Assembly (NCBI RefSeq): GCF_963665245.1
Contig: NZ_OY762267.1
Location: forward strand, 3,754,001 to 3,818,000
Reading direction: 5' to 3'
DNA length: 64,000 bases
Origin: an uncultured Paludibaculum sp.
GTDB lineage: Bacteria > Acidobacteriota > Terriglobia > Bryobacterales > Bryobacteraceae
The translations under genes were made by a program, and so were the position numbers. The notes below the pieces were generated by a model. The model was not told the origin of the DNA, ran no database searches, and was given only the letters and a program-made list of their open reading frames with translations. Within the stretch, counting starts at the first letter, position 1, and every line of letters begins with the position of its first letter. This document shows positions 1 to 7,355 of this stretch, piece by piece.

Positions 1-195
1 ATTCGGCTTCACGTGCTTCTTGGACATCTGCACGCCTTCCACCAGAATCCTGCCGGTCTCCCGGTTCACTTCCAGAACGCGGCCCACCTTGCCCTTGTCC
101 TTGCCCGCAATCACCTTCACGGTGTCGTTCTTGCGGATGCGGATCTTTACGACTTCCTTCGGCTCGTTGTGCCGGTTAGCCAGTCTGCCCGCCAT
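1..195 (-). CDS. rplX: 50S ribosomal protein L24, 3' end cut by window edge
   Basis: The visible 65 codons read MAGRLANRHNEPKEVV and then a KOW motif (IAGKDKGKVGRVLEV), the RNA-binding fold that starts L24. L24 nucleates 50S assembly by binding 23S rRNA. The start ATG lies 2 bases after the rplN stop, as expected for the S10/spc order L14-L24. The C-terminal part is outside the window, so completeness cannot be judged. Identification is by motif plus gene order. Confidence 0.93.
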   Translation of the reverse strand, partial: MAGRLANRHNEPKEVVKIRIRKNDTVKVIAGKDKGKVGRVLEVNRETGRILVEGVQMSKKHVKPN

Positions 196-197
196 GG

Positions 198-566
198 TTA
201 AATTACCTCCGGAGCGAGCGACACAATCTTCATGAACTTCTTGTCGCGCAACTCACGCGCGACGGGACCGAACACGCGGGTGCCGACAGGCTCGCCGAGG
301 TCGTTTACCAGCACGGCCGCGTTCGAATCGAAGCGAATATAGGTGCCGTCCTTGCGCCGAGTTTCCTTGCGCATGCGCACGATCACGCATCGGACGACCT
401 TCCCCTTCTTGATGTTGGAGTCCGGGGCGGCCTCTTTAACAGCCGCGGTGATCACGTCACCCAGGCCCGCTTGCAGGCCCTTGTCGCCACCGCGGGGCAG
501 AATGCAGCTCAGCCTACGGGCGCCGCTGTTGTCGGCCACCTCGAGGATTGTTCTCATTCCAATCAT
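198..566 (-). CDS. rplN: 50S ribosomal protein L14
   Basis: A 122-residue protein, the usual L14 length, beginning MIGMRTILEVADNSGARRL. L14 binds 23S rRNA and contributes to bridges with the 30S subunit. The typical patterns GDVITAAVKEA and RMRKETRRKDGTYIRFD are present. It lies between rpsQ and rplX in the canonical order and probably shares their transcript. Confidence 0.98.
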   Translation of the reverse strand: MIGMRTILEVADNSGARRLSCILPRGGDKGLQAGLGDVITAAVKEAAPDSNIKKGKVVRCVIVRMRKETRRKDGTYIRFDSNAAVLVNDLGEPVGTRVFGPVARELRDKKFMKIVSLAPEVI

Positions 567-609
567 GGCAGTATCCTCGTTTCCCTAATAAAACCTTGGC
601 GGCCTGCGG

Positions 610-900
610 CTACTCCGACAGTCCCGCGACACTGGTGTCCACCGCACGGCGAACCACTTCGCCCAGCGTCCAGCGCTTCAACTTGCTCAACGGCCGGCTT
701 TCGATGATGCGCACCACGTCGCCCACCTTCGCTGTTCCGTCTTCGTCATGCGCGTAGAACTTATTGCGCTTTGACACAATTCGCTTGTACAGAGGGTGCG
801 GCACGCGTCGCGTCACCTGCACCACGATGGTCTTGGCCATCTTGGTCGAAACGACCTCGCCTACCTTCTCGTTCTTATGGTTGGCTTGCACTTCGGCCAT
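610..900 (-). CDS. rpsQ: 30S ribosomal protein S17
   Basis: 96 residues, slightly longer than the common 80-90. The core reads STKMAKTIVVQVTRRVPHP, KFYAHDEDGTAKVGDVVRI and ESRPLSKLKRW, all typical of the S17 OB-fold that binds 16S rRNA early in 30S assembly. A short N-terminal extension (MAEVQANHKNEK) precedes the core. The start is 3 bases after the rpmC stop. Confidence 0.97.
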   Translation of the reverse strand: MAEVQANHKNEKVGEVVSTKMAKTIVVQVTRRVPHPLYKRIVSKRNKFYAHDEDGTAKVGDVVRIIESRPLSKLKRWTLGEVVRRAVDTSVAGLSE

Positions 901-903
901 GAC

Positions 904-1113
904 TTACTTCGCCTCCCCGGCGGCTTTCAGTTGGCGCTGGCGCTGCACCGTGTAGATCCGCGCCCGGTCCTTCTTCAGCTCGCGGTACTTCTTCAGGCCT
1001 TCCATCTGTCCCATGGACATCTGGAACTTGAGCCGGAAGAGCTGCTCTTCCATTTCCTTGACCTTGACGGCCAATTCCTTTTCGTCGAGTTCCCGAATCT
1101 TTTCCGCTGTCAT
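904..1113 (-). CDS. rpmC: 50S ribosomal protein L29
   Basis: 69 residues with the two-helix hairpin pattern of L29: IRELDEKELAVKVKEMEEQL, then LFRLKFQMSMGQMEGLKKYR and KKDRARIYTV. L29 lies near the peptide exit tunnel and takes part in docking of chaperones and SRP. It sits between L16 and S17, the canonical place. Confidence 0.97.
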   Translation of the reverse strand: MTAEKIRELDEKELAVKVKEMEEQLFRLKFQMSMGQMEGLKKYRELKKDRARIYTVQRQRQLKAAGEAK

Positions 1114-1152
1114 AGCGATAGTTCCTTGTTCCGGCTTAGCCTTTCACCCGGA

Positions 1153-1566
1153 TTAACCAACCGTGTCCTCGCGGGTAATCAGCTTTGTGCGGATGGGCAG
1201 CTTCATCGCCGCAAGACGCATCGCCTCGGCCGCTAGCTCCTGCGAAACGCCTTCCATCTCGAACATGATTTTTCCAGGGCGAACGACGCAAACCCACTGT
1301 TCCGGCGCGCCCTTGCCCTTACCCATACGCGTTTCAGCGGGCTTCTTCGTGATCGGCTTGTCCGGGAAGAGGCGAATCCACACCTTGCCTCCACGCTTGA
1401 TGAAGCGTGTCATTGCAATACGCGCCGCTTCAATCTGCCGGTCCGTTACCCAGCCCACCGCCATGGCCTTCAGGCCGAAATCGCCGAATGACAGCGTTGA
1501 GCCGCGCCACGCCTTGCCGGCGCGACGGCCGCGCTGCTGTTTCCTGTACTTAACCTTCTTCGGCAT
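1153..1566 (-). CDS. rplP: 50S ribosomal protein L16
   Basis: 137 residues from the ATG at 1566 (MPKKVKYRKQQRGR), which matches the family N-terminus; an in-frame ATG two codons earlier would add only ML. L16 helps form the A-site region and organises tRNA binding on the 50S. Conserved segments GDFGLKAMAVGWVTDRQIEA and RMGKGKGAPEQWV are present. Confidence 0.97.
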   Translation of the reverse strand: MPKKVKYRKQQRGRRAGKAWRGSTLSFGDFGLKAMAVGWVTDRQIEAARIAMTRFIKRGGKVWIRLFPDKPITKKPAETRMGKGKGAPEQWVCVVRPGKIMFEMEGVSQELAAEAMRLAAMKLPIRTKLITREDTVG

Positions 1567-1605
1567 CAACATGGGTCGTAATCTCCCTGACTAAACTCGT
1601 GTCCC

Positions 1606-2529
1606 TTACTCGGCGGCGGTATCGCCGGCCGGGGTCTGGGCCTCAGGTTCCGGCTTCCAACTGGGAGCTGTGGGTTGCGCCACCGGGGGCACTACACTGC
1701 TCGCAGCCGGCGGCGCAGCCTGCACCGGAGCCGCATCCGCACTCACAGTGATCGGCGCCGGAGCGTTGTTCCGTTCCACGCGGTCGCCGCGATCACCGGA
1801 CGGACGGCGTTCACGCCGATCGCCACGGTCGCCGCGATCCCCACGGTCGCCGCGCGGATTCCGCCGCGGCTCGTCGGTCCGGGTGCGGCGTGAGAAGCCG
1901 TCGGTCGAAACCTCACCCTTGTACACCCAGCACTTCACACCAATCACACCGTAGGTGGTGTACGCCTGGGCAAACCCGTAATCGATGTCGGCGCGGAGTG
2001 TGTGCAACGGCAGTTGACCCTGCAGATACCACTCGCTGCGCGCGATTTCGGCGCCGTTCAAACGGCCAGAGACGCGCACCTTGATGCCCTTGCAGCCGAA
2101 GCGCAGCGCGCTTTCCACCGCTTTACGCATGGCACGCCGGAAGGCCACGCGCTTTTCCAACTGGAGGGAGATCGACTCCGCCACCAACTGGGCATCCATC
2201 TCAGGCTTGTGAACTTCCTGAATGTCGATGAATACTTCGCGCTTCGTCTTCTGCGCCAATTCCGTCTTCAGCTTTTCAATCTCGGCCCCCTTGCGCCCGA
2301 TGATGAGACCGGGACGGGAGGTGTGGATCGTGATGCGGAGCTTGGAGCCGCCCGGGCGCTCCACTTCCACCGAGCTGACACCCGCCGCCTTCAGCCGCTC
2401 GCGGAGCGACTCCTTCAGCTCGAGGTCCTCATGGAGGAGCTTCGCGTAATCTTGGGTGGCGAACCAGCGGGAGCGCCAGTTTTTAGTGACGCCCAACCGG
2501 AAACCGTAGGGATGAACTTTCTGACCCAT
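1606..2529 (-). CDS. rpsC: 30S ribosomal protein S3 with long RGD-rich C-terminal tail
   Basis: 307 residues against a usual 210-240. The N-terminal domain (MGQKVHPYGFRLG), the KH domain with its GXXG loop (GLIIGRKGAEIEKL) and the C-terminal S3 domain (RVSGRLNGAEIARSEW) are complete. After about residue 215 comes an extra tail: first arginine/aspartate-rich with repeated RGD triplets, then alanine/proline-rich ending GDTAAE. S3 binds the 30S head at the mRNA entry channel. The tail is disordered by composition; whether it binds RNA or protein is unknown. Confidence 0.97.
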   Translation of the reverse strand: MGQKVHPYGFRLGVTKNWRSRWFATQDYAKLLHEDLELKESLRERLKAAGVSSVEVERPGGSKLRITIHTSRPGLIIGRKGAEIEKLKTELAQKTKREVFIDIQEVHKPEMDAQLVAESISLQLEKRVAFRRAMRKAVESALRFGCKGIKVRVSGRLNGAEIARSEWYLQGQLPLHTLRADIDYGFAQAYTTYGVIGVKCWVYKGEVSTDGFSRRTRTDEPRRNPRGDRGDRGDRGDRRERRPSGDRGDRVERNNAPAPITVSADAAPVQAAPPAASSVVPPVAQPTAPSWKPEPEAQTPAGDTAAE

Positions 2530-2548
2530 GCGCTTCTCGTATCTCCGC

Positions 2549-2911
2549 TTATTTCTGACTCAGCGCCGCTTCGGCGTTCTTTTCGCCAACCTTCACCACG
2601 ATGTGGGAAGTCCGGCGCTGATACCGGTAGGCGCGGCCCATCGGTGCGGGGCGCACCCTCTTCTGGCGCGGCCCTTCGTTAACATAGGCCTCGGTGACAA
2701 ACAAGGTGTCGACATCGAGGTCAGTATTGCGGTTTTCCGCATTGGCGATGGCCGACCGCAGAACCTTTTCCACCGTTGGCGCAATGCGCTTGTTGGTGGT
2801 CCGCAGAATCGTAATCGCGTCCCCGGCCTTACGGCCGCGGATCAGGTCGATTACGAGCCGCGCCTTCTGCGCCGACACTCGAATGAATCTGGCTTCCGCT
2901 CTCGCTTCCAT
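2549..2911 (-). CDS. rplV: 50S ribosomal protein L22
   Basis: 120 residues with the L22 pattern: RFIRVSAQKARLVIDLIRGR at the start, then the beta-hairpin that reaches into the exit tunnel, with KRVRPAPMGRAYRYQRRTSH near the C-terminus. Binds 23S rRNA and lines the nascent-chain tunnel. Lies between rpsS and rpsC as usual. Confidence 0.98.
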   Translation of the reverse strand: MEARAEARFIRVSAQKARLVIDLIRGRKAGDAITILRTTNKRIAPTVEKVLRSAIANAENRNTDLDVDTLFVTEAYVNEGPRQKRVRPAPMGRAYRYQRRTSHIVVKVGEKNAEAALSQK

Positions 2912-2944
2912 ATCCTTGATTCCTTTCCCTTCCCGCGGCGCTCT

Positions 2945-3229
2945 TTAGGACGGCTTGCCGGACTTGTCGGCCTTCGCGGCATGCCCCTTAAAGGTGCGGG
3001 TGGGGGAGAACTCGCCCAGCTTGTGCCCCACCATGTTTTCCGTGACGTACACGGGGATGAATTTCTTGCCGTTGTGAACGGCGAGGGTGTGGCCGATGAA
3101 TTCCGGTCTGATCGTCGAACGCCGAGACCAGGTCCGGACAACCTTCTTCTCGTTCTTCTCGTTCATCGCTACCACCTTCGTCAGGAGGTGCCCATCGGTG
3201 AACGGCCCTTTTTTCAGTGAACGGCTCAT
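2945..3229 (-). CDS. rpsS: 30S ribosomal protein S19
   Basis: 94 residues, family length. Begins MSRSLKKGPFTDGHLL and carries TWSRRSTIRPEFIGHTLAVH and KLGEFSPTRTFKGHA, the conserved S19 core that works with S13 in the 30S head near the A and P sites. Position between L2 and L22 agrees. Confidence 0.98.
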   Translation of the reverse strand: MSRSLKKGPFTDGHLLTKVVAMNEKNEKKVVRTWSRRSTIRPEFIGHTLAVHNGKKFIPVYVTENMVGHKLGEFSPTRTFKGHAAKADKSGKPS

Positions 3230-3248
3230 GGTCTTAAATCCCTATCGC

Positions 3249-4082
3249 TTACTTGTTCTTCGACCGCGGCGTGGCAATGTACTGATCCGTCCGCTTGTTG
3301 TTGCGGGTCTTGAAGCCGCGCGTGGGTTGGCCCCAGGGCGTCACAGGGTGACGGCCGCCGGACGTGCGGCCTTCGCCGCCTCCGTGGGGGTGATCCACCG
3401 GGTTCATCGAGACACCGCGATTGTGGGGTTTTACGCCCTTCCAGCGATTGCGGCCGGCCTTGCCCAGTGATTCGTTTTCGTGGTCCAGATTGCCCACCTG
3501 GCCGATGGTCGCGTAGCAGGTGGTCATCACACGGCGGACTTCACCTGAAGGTAGCTTCAGCAGCGCCATGCCGCCTTCACGGGAAACCAGCTGTGCGGAA
3601 GCACCGGCCGAGCGCGCCATCTGTCCACCCTTGCCAGGCCGAAGTTCAATGTTATGAACAATAGTACCGGCCGGGATGTTTTCGAGCGGCAGAGAGTTGC
3701 CAACGAGAATGTCAGCCTGGGGGCCGGACAACACCGTACGACCGACTTCCAGGCCCACCGGAGCCAGGATGTAGCGCTTCTCGCCGTCCACGTAGTGCAG
3801 CAAAGCGATGCGGGCTGTGCGGTTTGGGTCGTATTCGATCGCGGCCACTTTGGCCGGCACACCGTGCTTGTTCCGCTTGAAGTCGATGATGCGGTAGGTC
3901 TGCTTGTGTCCGCCGCCACGGAACCGGATTACCAACTGGCCTTTGTTGTTGCGGCCGCCGGACTTGGCAACGGTCCCGGTCGTCAGAGACTTTTCGGGAG
4001 TCTGCTTGGTGATGTCCTCGCGGGTGACGACGGTCTGGAAACGCTTGGTCGGGGTGGTAGGACGAAATGATTTAATCGGCAT
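3249..4082 (-). CDS. rplB: 50S ribosomal protein L2
   Basis: 277 residues, family length. OB-fold and SH3-like domains are present; the C-terminal MNPVDHPHGGGEGRTSGGRH segment contains the histidine region near the peptidyl-transferase centre. L2 is needed for subunit association and tRNA binding. A lysine-rich C-terminus (NNKRTDQYIATPRSKNK) is normal. Confidence 0.99.
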   Translation of the reverse strand: MPIKSFRPTTPTKRFQTVVTREDITKQTPEKSLTTGTVAKSGGRNNKGQLVIRFRGGGHKQTYRIIDFKRNKHGVPAKVAAIEYDPNRTARIALLHYVDGEKRYILAPVGLEVGRTVLSGPQADILVGNSLPLENIPAGTIVHNIELRPGKGGQMARSAGASAQLVSREGGMALLKLPSGEVRRVMTTCYATIGQVGNLDHENESLGKAGRNRWKGVKPHNRGVSMNPVDHPHGGGEGRTSGGRHPVTPWGQPTRGFKTRNNKRTDQYIATPRSKNK

Positions 4083-4100
4083 GGTTGATTCGGCCTCCCT

Positions 4101-4388
4101 TTAGAGCTCCGCGTACTCCGGCATCTTCTGACCCGGCTTCAGGCGGATGTAGGCCTTCTTCCAGTCACCGCGGTAGCCGGCGTAACGGCCCCGGCGGCGC
4201 AGCTTGCCTTCGAACACCGCGGTCCGGACGTCTTCCACCTTCACTTTGAAGAGGGACTCCACCGCACCCTTGATATCTGTCTTCGTGGCTTCGGGATGAA
4301 CCTGGAAGCAGAGAGTGCTCTCTGCATCCTTCTTCCCGACGCCCTTTTCCGTAACGATGGGGCGCACAATTACTTCGTAGCGATTCAT
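4101..4388 (-). CDS. rplW: 50S ribosomal protein L23
   Basis: 95 residues. MNRYEVIVRPIVTEKG is the standard L23 opening; KVEDVRTAVFEGKLRRRGR follows, then GYRGDWKKAYIRLKPG. L23 sits at the tunnel exit and docks trigger factor and SRP. Its ATG at 4388 shares one base with the end of rplD, so the two are likely translationally coupled. Confidence 0.98.
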   Translation of the reverse strand: MNRYEVIVRPIVTEKGVGKKDAESTLCFQVHPEATKTDIKGAVESLFKVKVEDVRTAVFEGKLRRRGRYAGYRGDWKKAYIRLKPGQKMPEYAEL

Positions 4389-5014
4389 TAGGCCAACGCC
4401 TCCGACAGCTTTTTCGCGGCTGCCTCGCTTAAAACTACGTGCTTGTGGGCCAGCAGATCGTAAGTGGTCACGTCCTGCGTCGCCACCAGTTTCACGCCCG
4501 GCAGATTGCGGCTACCGAGTTCCAGGTTACGATTCGCGTCGTTGGTGCTCACCAGCAGAACCTTGCGGTCGGCCTGCAGATTCTTCAGCGCTTCCGCCAT
4601 GACCTTCGTCTTGGCTTCAGCCAGATTCCACTCGGCAACGACTTTCAGCTCGCCGTCGCGCAGTTTGGCGGTCAGCGCGGAGCGCAAGGCGCCCTGCACC
4701 ATCTTCTTGTTCAGCCGGTAGGAGTAGTCGCGCGGCACGGGGCCATGCGTCGTACCACCGTGACGCCACAGCGGAGAGCGGACGGAACCGACACGCGCAC
4801 GGCCGGTACCCTTCTGCCGCCAGAGCTTCTTGCCGGAACCTGCCACTTCACGACGAACCTTCGTCTTGGCCGTGCCGCTGCGGACGCCCGCCAGATGATG
4901 GCGCACGCTCTCGTAAATCAAATTTTCGTTGACAGGGGCGCCGAACACGGCATCGGCCAGTTCGAGCTCGCCCACCTTCGTATTTTTCAGATCAACAACG
5001 TCAACTTTTGGCAT
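4388..5014 (-). CDS. rplD: 50S ribosomal protein L4
   Basis: 208 residues, family length. The central extended loop that lines the exit tunnel is visible as GSGKKLWRQKGTGRARVGS followed by RSPLWRHGG. In some bacteria L4 also represses its own S10 operon at the leader; no such leader structure was tested here. Overlaps rplW by one base. Confidence 0.98.
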   Translation of the reverse strand: MPKVDVVDLKNTKVGELELADAVFGAPVNENLIYESVRHHLAGVRSGTAKTKVRREVAGSGKKLWRQKGTGRARVGSVRSPLWRHGGTTHGPVPRDYSYRLNKKMVQGALRSALTAKLRDGELKVVAEWNLAEAKTKVMAEALKNLQADRKVLLVSTNDANRNLELGSRNLPGVKLVATQDVTTYDLLAHKHVVLSEAAAKKLSEALA

Positions 5015-5020
5015 GGCTAG

Positions 5021-5647
5021 TTACCTCTTTGCGCGGCGCACAATGACGTAAGCGCCATTCGGTCCGGGCACCGCCCCCTTGACCATCAGTACGTTGTCCT
5101 CGGTGTCCACATCGATCACTTCGAGGTTCCGCACCGTCACATTCACGTCGCCCATCTGGCCGCCCATGCGGGTGCCTGGGAAGACGCGAGACGGGAAGCT
5201 CGATGCACCGATAGAGCCCGGAGCGCGGTGGAACATGGACCCGTGGGTGTTATCGCCGCCACCGAATCCGTGGCGCTTCATGACGCCCGCGAATCCGCGG
5301 CCCTTGCTCACTCCGGTTACGTCCACTTTGTCCTTGGGCTTGAATTGGTCCACCAGGACACGGTCACCCAGCTTCGGGTCACCGGAACCAGGCCGCAGCT
5401 TGAATTCGCGGGTGTACTTCACGCCGTCGGCACTGGCCTTCTTCAGGTGGCCGGCCATCGGCTTGTTCGGCTTCTTCGCGAACTCCACCAGACCCAGCTG
5501 AATGGCGTCATAACCGTCAGTGGCCGGCGTCTTGCGCTGAACCACCACACAGGGTCCCGCTTTGAGCAAAGTCACGGGCACCACCTGCCCGTCGGGCCGG
5601 AAGACCTGTGTCATCCCAATCTTTTTGCCGATAATTCCTGGGCTCAT
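5021..5647 (-). CDS. rplC: 50S ribosomal protein L3
   Basis: 208 residues. Starts MSPGIIGKKIGMTQVF; conserved VTGVSKGRGFAGVMKRHGF and SSFPSRVFPGTRMGG loops that reach toward the peptidyl-transferase centre are present, including the glutamine methylation context GGQMG. L3 nucleates 50S assembly. A 107-base gap separates it from rpsJ, the widest inside this ribosomal block. Confidence 0.98.
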   Translation of the reverse strand: MSPGIIGKKIGMTQVFRPDGQVVPVTLLKAGPCVVVQRKTPATDGYDAIQLGLVEFAKKPNKPMAGHLKKASADGVKYTREFKLRPGSGDPKLGDRVLVDQFKPKDKVDVTGVSKGRGFAGVMKRHGFGGGDNTHGSMFHRAPGSIGASSFPSRVFPGTRMGGQMGDVNVTVRNLEVIDVDTEDNVLMVKGAVPGPNGAYVIVRRAKR

Positions 5648-5754
5648 ATTCCCTCAGTTCCCTGCACCCGCCTCCAGCGGCCGTCGTTTTCAGGTCCGGC
5701 CCGGTCCAGCGGTCTAATCTCGCGTCCTCACTTAGGCTGGGTAAGCGTGCAGGC

Positions 5755-6081
5755 TTACTTCGCCCCTTTGTGGTAGGCCTTGATTTCCACGTCCACGCCA
5801 GCCGGCAGGTCCAGCTTGCTTAGCGCGTCCACGGTGTCCTGCGTCGGTTCGAGGATATCCAGCAGACGCTTGTGCGTCCGGATCTCGAACTGTTCGCGGG
5901 ACTTTTTATCCACGTGCGGCGAACGGTTTACGGTGTAGCTGTTCCGCACGGTGGGCAGTGGAATGGGCCCCGCCACGCGAGCGCCAGCCCGCTTGGCTGT
6001 CTCAACAATCTCCGTCGTGCTCTGATCGAGCAGTCGGTGATCGTAGGCCTTCAACCGGATTCGAATACGTTTCGTTAGCAT
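5755..6081 (-). CDS. rpsJ: 30S ribosomal protein S10 / NusJ-type protein
   Basis: 108 residues from the ATG at 6081 (MLTKRIRIRLKAYDHRLLDQ), which matches the family start; a longer in-frame start at 6129 adds 16 residues and is disfavoured. Conserved GPIPLPTVRNSYTVNRSPHV and KSREQFEIRTHKRLLDI are present. S10 is a 30S head protein and, in many bacteria, the NusE antitermination factor. It directly follows tuf, joining the str and S10 groups. Confidence 0.98.
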   Translation of the reverse strand: MLTKRIRIRLKAYDHRLLDQSTTEIVETAKRAGARVAGPIPLPTVRNSYTVNRSPHVDKKSREQFEIRTHKRLLDILEPTQDTVDALSKLDLPAGVDVEIKAYHKGAK

Positions 6082-6137
6082 CTTCTTTATTTCCCTGGCG
6101 GCGGGCACGTCCACCGGCCCGCCGCCCACCGGGCTAA

Positions 6138-7328
6138 CTAGTCGAGAACCACTTCCGACACCGTGCCGGCGCCGACCGTGCGGCCGCCTTCACGGATTGC
6201 GAAGCGGAGACCCTTGTCCATGGCCACCGGGGTGATCAGTTCCACACCCACCGTGACGTTGTCGCCAGGCATCACCATCTCCGTGCCTTCCGGCAGTTCC
6301 ATCACACCCGTCACGTCCGTCGTCCGGAAGTAGAACTGCGGACGATAACCCTTGAAGAACGGCGTGTGCCGCCCGCCTTCTTCCTTCGACAGCACGTACA
6401 CTTCGCCCTTGAACTTCGCGTGCGGCTTGATCGAGCCCGGCTTCGCCAGCACCTGACCGCGCTCCACGTCGTCCTTGTCGATGCCGCGCAGCAACAGGCC
6501 GACATTGTCGCCCGCCATGCCACTGTCCAGCAGCTTCTTGAACATTTCCACACCCGTCACAACCGTCTTGCGCGTGTCGCGGAAGCCCACAATCTCGACT
6601 TCCTCGCCCACCTTGACCTGGCCCTTTTCGATTCGGCCCGTCACCACCGTGCCGCGCCCCTGGATCGAGAAAATGTCTTCGATCGGCATCAGGAACGGCT
6701 TGTCAATGTCGCGCGGCGGCAGCGGAATGTAGTTGTCCACTGCTTCCATCAGGTCGTCCACCGACTTTTCCCACTGCGGCTCGCCGTTCAACGCGCCCAG
6801 CGCGCTCACCCGGCAAATCGGCAGATCGTCGCCCGGGAACCCATAGCTCGAAAGCAGTTCCCGCAGTTCCATCTCCACCAACTCCAGCAGTTCCGCGTCG
6901 TCCATCATGTCGACCTTGTTCAGGGCAACCACGATGTACGGCACACCCACCTGGCGCGCCAGCAGCACATGCTCACGAGTCTGCGGCATCGGTCCGTCAG
7001 GAGCCGCCACCACCAGAATCGCGCCATCCATCTGCGCCGCACCGGTGATCATGTTCTTGATGTAGTCCGCGTGGCCCGGGCAGTCCACGTGCGCGTAGTG
7101 ACGGTGCGCCGTCTCATACTCCACGTGCGCCGCCGCGATCGTGATACCTCGTGCCTTTTCTTCAGGCGCGTTGTCGATCGAATCGAAGCTGCGGAACTGC
7201 ACCTTCGGGTTATGCTTGGCCAGCGTCTTCGTGATTGCTGCCGTGAGCGTGGTCTTGCCGTGGTCGATGTGGCCAATCGTGCCAACATTCACGTGCGGTT
7301 TGCTGCGATCAAATTTCTCTTTCGCCAT
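6138..7328 (-). CDS. tuf: Elongation factor Tu
   Basis: 396 residues, full length. GTPase motifs GHIDHGKTTLTAAIT (P-loop), RGITIAAAHVEYE (switch I), DCPGHADYIKNM (G3) and ALNKVDM (G4) are intact, followed by the two beta-barrel domains with RTTDVTGVMELPEGTEMVMP. Delivers aminoacyl-tRNA to the ribosome as a GTP complex in the cytoplasm. Located between fusA and rpsJ. Confidence 0.99.
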   Translation of the reverse strand: MAKEKFDRSKPHVNVGTIGHIDHGKTTLTAAITKTLAKHNPKVQFRSFDSIDNAPEEKARGITIAAAHVEYETAHRHYAHVDCPGHADYIKNMITGAAQMDGAILVVAAPDGPMPQTREHVLLARQVGVPYIVVALNKVDMMDDAELLELVEMELRELLSSYGFPGDDLPICRVSALGALNGEPQWEKSVDDLMEAVDNYIPLPPRDIDKPFLMPIEDIFSIQGRGTVVTGRIEKGQVKVGEEVEIVGFRDTRKTVVTGVEMFKKLLDSGMAGDNVGLLLRGIDKDDVERGQVLAKPGSIKPHAKFKGEVYVLSKEEGGRHTPFFKGYRPQFYFRTTDVTGVMELPEGTEMVMPGDNVTVGVELITPVAMDKGLRFAIREGGRTVGAGTVSEVVLD

Positions 7329-7355
7329 GACCTTATGTCTCCTGCGCGCTCAAAA

